From the NCBI GenBank assembly GCA_029964075.1, contig CM057129.1, forward strand, positions 22,931,430 to 22,995,429: a stretch of DNA of 64,000 bases, written 5' to 3'. Positions 58,001-64,000 of the stretch are shown here, one piece after another. Source of the DNA: Patiria pectinifera (lineage: Eukaryota; Echinodermata; Asteroidea; Valvatida; Asterinidae). Under the pieces are notes generated by a model. The model saw only the letters and a list, made by a program, of their open reading frames with translations. It made no database searches and was not told the DNA's origin. How positions within the stretch are numbered: position 1 is the first letter of the stretch; every line of letters begins with the position of its first letter. The translations under genes and the position numbers were made by a program.

Positions 58001-61000
58001 TCGGTGAAGGGCAAAACCTAATTTGATTTGAGGTTTGTTCAAGCTTACGAGCTACAGTGCCTTTTGTGAAATCCTTGGTTTCATAACTACTAACAATTTT
58101 TCATGTCACTGCCACTGACCTGTCCACCAGGAACACTAAGGAAGGCTCGACCCCTGTCTCGTATTCATTGTCGTCGGCGTTCTGGATCAGCTCGAGGACA
58201 AAGTGAGTGTCCTTGCTGTACAGCTCCTCAGAGAGTCGTTTGAGGCTGCGACCGATGCGTTCACGCTGCCGGTCCATCAGCCGCTGTGTCTGCTCGTCCA
58301 GCTCCACTCCCACGCCAAACTCATCCCGGCAGATGCTGTGGATCACTGCCCGGCAGTCCAGCACGTCGCGCTGGAATGGCGTTAGGTCGGGCTCCGGTTC
58401 CGCTTCGTCCTCGGTCTTGATTGTTTCTTCTGTTACAGGTGGAGTATCTCCATCCAAAGTTTCACCGCGAGCTGAGATTTCCTCTCCCCCGCCCTCTGCC
58501 TGAGAATCATCAGCATTACCCTCTCCTTAGCGGAAATGAAACAATCAAATTTGATGTGTATTTTTCCTTAAAATTTGCGTCCAAATTCTCATCCCAAGTG
58601 GATGTTTTTTTCCGAGCCCGCTGCCAAAGAATCATACTTTCCGATTCTACTGGACAAGAAATAATTAAATTTATTTTGTTCCGTTATTATTTAAACTGTT
58701 TTCTACTTTCAGAAAAAAATTCACACTCCCCAATTTGTTTCAGTCCCGTTCTATTTGAGAATGTTCCTTATACATGCTTTTAACACTAACATTATAAGAC
58801 AAAATGTTATTTTCTGAAATATCAGCGTTATAAGGACCACAGTTAAAATTGATGTCAAATAATATTAGTCAACCACCAGCCAGGCATCAAACACAGTATT
58901 ATAAAATAACAGATAAAGGAACGCTTTTGACACATTTTATTTGTACAGCTTTTGACTTGACTTTGGATAGGATGACAGGATGGCCTCTGATTAACATTGA
59001 CTTGGGATCACGATCACTTGATTACAGTGCTCGATACAGCCTTTTCAAAACACCACAAAATCAAGGAAACAACTCAATATCACAGACATTCTTACTTTCA
59101 CATAAATTCTCTTGAACTTCCATACTATCCTCATCATCTTCAAAACTGGCTGCAATGAGGTTGCCAAAGTCATCTTCAGATTGTTCTTTCGTCTCCTCCT
59201 CTTCACAGACGTCTTGGGCATCTTCGTTCTGCTCATCTTTTTCCAGCGATGTCTGGGAAAGCTCTTCAGCATCTTGAAGGGATGGTGTGTGAATGGGACT
59301 GACCTCTGTGGTTGAAGAGCTTTCTGCTGCCTACGGACAATGTAAGAGATTTGTCAATTGCCTCTAATCAAAGCTTGTGAAATTGACTAATCATGAATCA
59401 ACTCACAATTATGATCGCCAGTAAAGTCACAACTGTGCGTGAAAAATATGACTATTATATTGAATATCGCAATTAGTATGAATTCCTGCGCTTGACATGA
59501 GACTGGATGATTTTTGATTGACCAGCGACTGCTTTGTAATGACGGTATAAGTTGTGATGACTTGAAAATTCTGCTTTCACAAAAACATGAGTCCATTACA
59601 ACAGAAAAACCGGTTAGGTTTGACAAAACATTGTTTCTGACCCACAAGCATTCAGACCTTAGATGGGACATTTTGCAGTGAAACCTCTGTGAATCTTCTG
59701 CTCAAAATCTGATAGCTTATTACAGCTGATGTTTTTTTTTCAACAAGCTCTACAAATAAAATGCAAAGCCCAGACTCACGAATAGAATAAACATGCTTTA
59801 CCACTTGCCACCAGGATTATTTTTGACTGAAAAACTGATACTCACTGATATATCGGCCAAATTTTTAAGTCAAGTCAAACACTACAAATACTGACACTAC
59901 AATATTTATACGATGCTTCTAACCACCACTTCATATATGCAACACCCTGAGGCCCCGCAATGGAACAATATTTGCTACGACGACAGGCCATGTATAGCGG
60001 CCAATTCAAGTTCAAAACACAGTGTGCACACCACCAAAGACTCGGGGAAATCTTGATGATTTAACCCCTGTGAATATACATTACCAGGTCGTGTTTACAC
60101 ATTTTCCAGTATTAACTGGTTAACCCCAGAATCATGTTGTAATTTTGGGTTTTTTTTACAAAAAGTTATGATATTGTTCAATTCAGCTGAAACATTAAGG
60201 AACCTTCAGATTCATTACCAGAAAGAACTCGGATAAATCAATAAAATTGTCACCTCAGTACGTTTAGGAGCTCCGAGCAAATCAATGAAGTAACATTCGT
60301 CCTCACTTCCTAAGAAGTCCTCTACATAGTCTTCCTCCTTATCCATGTTCCGGGGCATCCTTTCCTCTGTGAAGCTGTTCTTCCATTGGCTGATGCCCAG
60401 CAGGAGCCCCAGCCTCTGGATTTTTGTCCTCTGGGTGGTAGTGCGACAGGCCTTGAGAATCAACTGTCTTGATTTGACCTCTGACCCAATGACGGTTGTC
60501 AGGGGATTTAAGATGACCTGCAGTGACCAAGTGCAGCGTAATAAATATTTTCATTAAGTTTTGCCTTTTGTCAAGGAAATTGTGGTCAAGTGGCAAACAG
60601 CTGCACTGGTAACGAGACGGTAGTTTAAAGTCCCACTTTCGTTCAAGGCTTTGAAAGTTTTTCCCAGGGGATTGGTGAATGGCAAAATCCAATGTTAACA
60701 TCTACATCTCTCAAGGCAAAACTTCCAGAAAATTGACCAACTTCGCAAATTTTCAAATGAGATGACTCTTTGGACATTTGTGATGCGATCAAGCTAAATC
60801 AGTTGTTTGTCGAGAATTTTCATTTGGAGATTCAGGCCAAAATAGGACCACTTCATCACATCACTTCATCACATTTCTTGGTGTTTCGACTTCCATAATT
60901 TTTGAACTAAAGATGGTACCAGCATGCGGTTTTCACAACAGTACTGCCGAGATTGTGCTCTTTTCAAATCTGTAAAAAAAGAAAAATTGACCAGGGTCGA

Positions 61001-63015
61001 CAAACGACTCATTCAGCCTGATCCCATCACATTTCAAGACTTGGATGCTATTCAGACCTCAGTTTTTTTCTGGGTGCTACAACTGAATAGTAGCCTAGCT
61101 TTGAACTTTTTGTATACCTGAACCGATATTTTGGCCAAAAAATACCTCAAGTTGGTGATGAACCGTTTTAGCTCAGCATTAATGTCAGAGTATTTTCATT
61201 TCATAAATTGAATCAATTAATTCTATTGTCACAGAGTTTTTAAAAAAAGTCTGTACACACCTGCCTAACAACTGTCTGTCCAATGAGGAGTGGCACAGCC
61301 AGTAGGCAGTCCAGCACAAAACCAATCACAGCGCTGTGTTTCATCTCCGCACCCTCAGACTCAACGGCCAAAACATTCAGCGCCGTCTCCATGTGGTTGC
61401 TAAGCAACGCCAGTGGTGCATTGGTAAGGCCCTCCTTGGCCACTAGAAAGGCAAGATGGCCGACGGCGTTGACGCTGTCGCCGCGCTTTGCGGCTGCGGC
61501 AAAGTGGTCAGGTGACGAATCTGTGGCCAATCGGAGCAGGACTCCAGGACGGACCTCCAAGGCATTGATTTCTATTGGTGGCGACACACTTTGACCTGAA
61601 GTTCAAGACCAAAAAAATCCTGATTTCCTTATTTACTACGAAGATGTGAAAAAAATCATCAGACAGATTGTACAATTTCGAAAAAAATTTTAAATTTCGT
61701 ATTACATACTACAATAAAGGGACTATAAAAATATTACAAAAAGGAAAAGAAACTTGTACTCAACTCTTAAAATCAAATAAAAAAACGGAATCCAAGAATT
61801 GAAATGAAAAGGAAATTTTAATCACACAAATGCCATACCAGGATTTCGTTCCAGAAATGCTTTCAGGTTTCCATGTTCCGGCTCAAAGACCATCGACCAA
61901 TGAGACCACTCGGCTAGATCCTCCAGCAGAGGGGCAGAGGCCAGACAAGCGATGGCGCTCTCTAGGCTCTGAGAGCCAAACAAGCCGACCTCCTTGCGTT
62001 TACTCTCATTCCGCCTTTAAAAGAATGTGTATAGGAGAGAAAACATTTGTAAGTTGGTCGGCAGGCAACGTGCAGCCAAGCCTACACACAGCAAAGCAAA
62101 TGCAGAAAGAACAGTTGATTCACATTTTACCAAACCACTCCCACTATTCATTTATTTAAACTGCAGAGGTATAGTTTAACCCTAACCCTGCCAGACGCAG
62201 CACAGTGCATCAGGTGGAAAAGTCTGGTGCACTTTGATGGAAAATGCTACCAACACCAGTGCAGAAACCGGCCACTTCTGAGACACTGAGAGCTAGTCCC
62301 ATAGAACAATGCCCGAGTTGTATCCTGCTGCGTTGGGGGACCACAGACTCTGAGGCAGTTTGGCCTCGAGACTTTTGACCTGATGGATCTTGCTACACTG
62401 GGCAGGCTTGTCACTTCGACAAGTGTTGCATGTTGCTGCGTTTGGCAGGGTTTCTAGCCAAAATACCCTGGAGGGTTAGGGTTAAGGGACTCCCATGCAT
62501 TAAATTGCATCAATAAACAACTGTTTGGCCTTGCCATTTTGTGAGCTGTAAATAAAAATATATCACCGGACCACACAAAATGAGTCTTGAAGCATTCTCG
62601 TAATTTATGTTGAGTTGAAAGAGAATTCCCAGCTTTTCATTTTCACGTATCGCAGTTTGACAATGTAATATATTTCTGTATTTTGCGGGTCAAAATGTTG
62701 TGTCAGTGAGAATCACTGACTTCAATTATGTACGATTTGTTAAGATTTGTATCACTTAGAAGTAATTTTGGCAACATATGACTCATTTTGATGGGCTGGG
62801 TCATAAATGTTGACAGTCACTAAAAAACAACACCTATTTGATGCGCACAACGCTGTCTCGTAAATGACAGCATTTTGCTCCTCTGGCTGGTTTACTGTAG
62901 CAGCCATCTTGATGATTTGTTGACTGAGACGATTGACAGGTCCATGTCCTAGTTCCTCCACGCTGCTGACCTGGTAGTGGGCACACAGGCAGATATCCAG
63001 GGTGTCTTCAGACTC
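39195..63015 (-). CDS. LOTUS / GHKL-ATPase / DUF3883 giant protein, copy B, 5' part cut by window edge (exons 5-26 visible)
   Basis: Tandem paralogue of copy A. Exons, 5' to 3' (numbered as in A): 63015-62834 (5), 62014-61839, 61595-61261, 60517-60254, 59330-59096, 58525-58120 (10), 57360-57251, 55944-55767, 55188-55053, 54334-54215, 53683-53554 (15), 52990-52878, 51621-51459, 50389-50147, 48674-48456, 47087-46897 (20), 45599-45398, 44466-44303, 44142-42246, 41256-41110, 40551-40276, 40042-39195 (26). The total is 6,735 nt, or 2,244 codons plus a stop. Only exons 8 (-9 nt), 23 (+21) and 25 (+21) differ in length from A, all in frame. There is no stop, frameshift or lost splice site, so this looks like a live gene and not a pseudogene. 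Exons 1-4, with the LOTUS modules, are expected beyond position 64000. In A the gap from exon 5 to exon 4 is 1,023 nt, and only 985 nt of it is visible here. Confidence 0.88.
40276..41256 (-). CDS. Copy B exons 24-25: proline-rich linker
   Basis: Exons 41256-41110 and 40551-40276. Low-complexity P/Q/S-rich sequence, as in copy A. Exon 25 is seven codons longer through an insertion around the GRQSQPRYG region. All flanking introns are phase 1. Confidence 0.82.
41571..42224. mobile_element. 654-bp inverted-repeat transposon, intron 23 of copy B
   Basis: Ends AGCCCCAGTCACACATTTA and TAAATGTGTGACTGGGGCT are perfect inverted repeats flanked by TAA on both sides (41568-41570, 42225-42227), as in Harbinger-type elements. 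The interior is rich in CTACGAAT-type words. Copy A's intron 23 has no such element. Confidence 0.82.
42246..44142 (-). CDS. Copy B exon 23: large 632-codon middle exon
   Basis: This 1,897 nt exon is homologous throughout to copy A exon 23. A seven-codon in-frame insertion (around SDEHAVGSA) is seen relative to A. Its donor (GTTG|GTCAGT, 42246) lies only about 21 nt from the end of a small inverted-repeat transposon in the intron. Confidence 0.9.
44303..51621 (-). CDS. Copy B exons 17-22: helical middle region
   Basis: Exons 51621-51459, 50389-50147, 48674-48456, 47087-46897, 45599-45398 and 44466-44303 equal copy A in length and phase. Exon 17 uses the same GC donor. The introns here are the most swollen of the gene (1,069 to 1,472 nt for introns 17-20) and hold a Harbinger-like element, a TTAA-flanked element, a fold-back element and a SINE, each described separately. 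Intron 17 contains a CpG-rich unique stretch at about 51160-51390. Confidence 0.86.
44978..45285 (+). mobile_element. tRNA-derived SINE3, intron 21 of copy B
   Basis: tRNA-like head GTGGTCTAGCAGTGGAGCAC with box B GGGTTCGAGCCCC, followed by a core with TGAGTAAGGCGCTTTACC and GGTGTTAAATGGGTACC. It is flanked by the 9-bp duplication ACCGTTTGG (44969-44977, 45286-45294). It splits a repeat tract that is unbroken in copy A. Confidence 0.83.
45965..46346. mobile_element. Fold-back element, intron 20 of copy B
   Basis: Almost the whole 380 bp folds on itself. GGGCAATTCCACGGTTACTC... mirrors ...GAGTAACCATGGAATTGCCC through arms of about 150 bp, and an inner palindrome (CACAAAATCGGTTACTCACG and its complement) fills the middle. 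A 4-bp TGAA lies on both sides. No coding sequence. Confidence 0.78.
47128..47651. mobile_element. TTAA-flanked inverted-repeat element, intron 19 of copy B
   Basis: Ends AGCTATAGTCCATCATTTGC and GCAAATGATGGACTATATCT are inverted repeats with one mismatch, bounded by TTAA (47124-47127, 47652-47655). 524 bp with a CpG-rich core at about 47330-47410. Copy A's intron 19 shows a single TTAA at the matching place. Kolobok-like or piggyBac-like. Confidence 0.75.
48747..49106. mobile_element. Harbinger-like MITE, family H1, intron 18 of copy B
   Basis: GGCCAAAAAGAAGTCTTCGG ... CAGAAACCGGAACATTTTTTG GGGGGCC with TTA on both sides (48744-48746, 49107-49109). It lies in the same orientation as the intergenic copy and is absent from copy A's intron 18. 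Confidence 0.75.
49185..49375. repeat. Interspersed repeat, intron 18 of copy B
   Basis: Shares ACTATAAAGCG..ATA and GAAGCAGGCAACA words with the repeat in intron 24 of both genes (8380-8600, 40610-40770). The rest of intron 18 up to 50146 is AT-rich with nothing recognised. Confidence 0.45.
52878..55188 (-). CDS. Copy B exons 13-16: rest of the ATPase module
   Basis: Exons 55188-55053, 54334-54215, 53683-53554 and 52990-52878 have lengths identical to copy A. The paired acceptors six bases apart at exon 15 (53683 or 53677) are also present. Introns 13 and 15 hold nothing I recognise. Intron 14 carries a tRNA-like SINE head. Intron 12, upstream of exon 13, carries a SINE absent from copy A. 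Confidence 0.85.
54041..54112 (-). mobile_element. tRNA-like SINE head, intron 14 of copy B
   Basis: On the minus strand a box-A-like GCTCATTCGGTAGAGCACCTGG and the box B GGGTTCGAATCCTGC have tRNA spacing, but the ends cannot form an acceptor stem. It is therefore a SINE remnant, not a working tRNA gene. A second box-B-like motif lies at about 54167-54190. Confidence 0.55.
55265..55540 (+). mobile_element. tRNA-derived SINE2, intron 12 of copy B
   Basis: CGCCTTCCACCGC, GGGTTGGAATCCCGCCC, TTTTCAGTCCCTACTTGATT, GTGGGTTTTCCCCAGAATA and GGGCTACAGTGCCTAGGGC identify the family. Copy A's intron 12 is only 212 nt and lacks it. Confidence 0.78.
55767..58525 (-). CDS. Copy B exons 10-12: GHKL ATP-binding core
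   Basis: Exons 58525-58120, 57360-57251 and 55944-55767 carry the same N-box (ELIQNADD), G1 (NNEVGF) and G2 (GHKGIGFKSVF) residues as copy A, so ATP binding should be retained. The acidic lead-in of exon 10 is the diverged part. Introns 10 and 11 have grown to 759 and 1,306 nt through nested SINE and hAT insertions, compared with 553 and 144 nt in copy A. Confidence 0.9.
55957..56820 (+). mobile_element. tRNA-derived SINE2 split by a hAT-like element, intron 11 of copy B
   Basis: The SINE2 head (GTCAGGTTGGCGCAGTGAAT, GGGTTCGATTCCTGCCCCAG) ends at 56022. The rest of the SINE (TTTTCAGCCCCTACCTGATT, GCGAGCTACAGTGCCTAGGG, GGTTTCATTACCAG) resumes at 56632. Confidence 0.8.
56023..56623. mobile_element. 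hAT-like non-autonomous element rich in TACTCG repeats, nested in SINE2
   Basis: A 601 bp element with terminal inverted repeats starting CAGTGTTG and ending CAACACTG, and a perfect 8-bp target duplication CAGACCAC (56015-56022 and 56624-56631). The ends and much of the interior consist of (GTACTC)n and (GAGTAC)n tracts facing each other. The core, about 56220-56440, is unique and has no transposase. Confidence 0.9.
57695..58095 (+). mobile_element. tRNA-derived SINE2 interrupted by SINE1, intron 10 of copy B
   Basis: The head GTCAGGTTGGCGCAGTG and the box-B-like GGTTTGAATCCCTCC are followed by the family words TTCAGTC and TCCATGG. After the SINE1 gap comes the tail AGCTTACGAGCTACAGTGCC. The 3' end lies only about 25 nt from exon 10's donor. 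Confidence 0.75.
57851..58030 (+). mobile_element. tRNA-derived SINE1 nested in SINE2, intron 10 of copy B
   Basis: The best-preserved SINE1 in the window. Box A is TAGCTCAGTGG, box B is GGGTTCGAGTCCC, and the tail is GAGTATACAGTGTTTATACA through GGGCAAAACCTAATTTGATT. It is flanked by the 12-bp target duplication AGGTTTGTTCAA (57839-57850 and 58031-58042), which lies inside SINE2. Confidence 0.88.
58553..58660 (-). pseudogene. Relic duplicate of the start of exon 10, copy B intron 9
   Basis: This is the counterpart of the copy A relic at the same intron position. It keeps GAGAATTTGGACGCAAATTTTAAGG and a weak GATTCTTTGGCAGC segment but has lost the clean acceptor. It is more decayed than in A. 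Confidence 0.45.
59096..63015 (-). CDS. Copy B exons 5-9: region before the ATPase
   Basis: Exons at 63015-62834, 62014-61839, 61595-61261, 60517-60254 and 59330-59096. They match copy A exon for exon, including the split codons. Exon 8 is nine bases shorter, in the acidic tail. Introns 5 (819 nt), 7 (743 nt) and 8 (923 nt) are AT-rich, with no transposon that I can delimit. Intron 6 (243 nt) lacks the SINE present in copy A. Confidence 0.85.
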
Positions 63016-64000
63016 CTGAAAGGGAAAAGTTATAGATTTGTAATTCTCACTTTGTTTCCGCAACAATTAGAATAAGTTTGCGGCTGCACCTCGTGACACG
63101 ACATCTCTTAGTTAGTGGGAGTTAGTGAGGATCTGACGAGAACCAGGGGGAACTCAACGTATCTGACATTATGCTCTGCCTATCATTAGGACACCGATTA
63201 CTCCATGAAGTTTAACATTTGTTTCTGCAACAAGATTCAGTCACTTCACATAAAAAGTATACCTGAGAAATATCACGATTAAAGCACTAAATCTAGTGAC
63301 TAGGTAGGCTATCAGCTTCGCTCCAAAAAATTGGCTACCGATATCAAATGATCGAAAGGAGCAATGCTCATAGCGATTTTTGGTAAGGTTTGCACATTTA
63401 GAGTTGGAAAATGTGTGATAGCTTTGCAGTGTGAGCGGTGGCAGTTTTTGTGGGTGTTATCACTTAATTTTTTTTTTCAAAATGGCCGCCAATTTTCTTG
63501 TTACCAGAATAATTATATTATTATTATTATTATTATTTATTCGACCTCAACAAAGAATTACAAACAGTGATACAAAACCAAACAAAAATTACACAAAAGT
63601 GGTTGAAAACGCACAACAAAAGAAACGTATAAACATGTAATTTAAATTTAAATTAAAATTCAAATTATTAACAAATCATGAAGTAGAGGGCATGCACTTA
63701 AAATGACAGCTGGAGTGGGCTTCCCAATTGGGAGTTGAACAATGACCAGTAAGACACAAAAAATCACAAAGAAAACGATTATGTGCGTCAGGGACCGCAA
63801 AAGCGAATCTAATCACTGTTGCTCGGAAGCATGCGGACCCGCACATAATGACAAATGAACAGGACAAAAAAGAACAAGATTACAAATGGCAGGGAAATAA
63901 CACAATAAAGGGAAGCCCGAAGATTAAACTTAAGATGTGGTAAAGAGCATGTTTTGCCCCCCCCCCCTTTTATGATAGTACCCAAAAAGCTGCCACCACT
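63016..64000. other. Part of copy B intron 4
   Basis: No exon matching copy A exon 4 is present. It contains an (ATT)n microsatellite at about 63498-63540 and a C-run near 63957-63968. A copy of the exon 1 fragment found in A intron 4 was not seen. Exon 4 is expected just past the right edge. Confidence 0.55.

Noticed and set aside
39195-63015. Copy B as a pseudogene
   Set aside because: No stop, frameshift or lost splice site in 22 exons. All indels are multiples of three and catalytic motifs are intact.

Overview
The window is nuclear DNA of an animal. It holds long spliced genes with GT-AG introns, AT-rich introns, tRNA-derived SINEs with box A/box B heads and many small non-autonomous DNA transposons, and no operons. 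The repeat style, with recurrent AGGCCTA-type words and a GCGCTATAT...TTATTATTAT SINE-like tail, suggests an invertebrate deuterostome such as an echinoderm or hemichordate. That placement is an inference of moderate-to-low certainty.

The only protein-coding genes I can support are two head-to-tail paralogues on the minus strand. Copy A (6867-30563) looks complete. Twenty-six coding exons join with consistent phases into 9,813 nt, giving 3,270 codons plus a stop. Copy B (stop at 39195, running past the right edge) shows the last 22 of the equivalent exons, 5 to 26. These total 6,735 nt, with every exon boundary and phase conserved and all length differences in frame. In order the protein has three LOTUS/OST-HTH modules, a long Q-, S- and G-rich linker, acidic and helical regions, a sacsin/NO VEIN-type GHKL ATPase (N-box ELIQNADD, G1 NNEVGF, G2 GHKGIGFKSVF), a long helical middle, a proline-rich linker and a C-terminal DUF3883 (NO VEIN C-terminal) domain. 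That last domain keeps a PD-(D/E)XK-like E...D...ExK pattern. An RNA-binding-type front, an ATPase clamp and a nuclease-like tail in one tandemly duplicated gene is the most interesting biology here. Its function is unknown.

Layout: 1-6866 is the 3' flank of copy A, with a fold-back element at 1311-2219, hAT-like insertions and a probable relic of a third duplication unit. 6867-30610 is gene A. 30611-39194 is intergenic, with nested SINEs, a Mutator-like element, a long-inverted-repeat element and other transposon copies. 39195-63015 is the visible part of gene B. 63016-64000 is part of B intron 4.

Exons 5-26 span 17.9 kb in A but 23.8 kb in B for almost the same coding length. Most of the excess is insertions seen in only one copy. 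Several have clean target-site duplications and an empty site in the sister copy, so the two introns date each other's insertions. Both copies also share a GC-AG intron and a relic duplication of the start of exon 10, which therefore predate the gene duplication.
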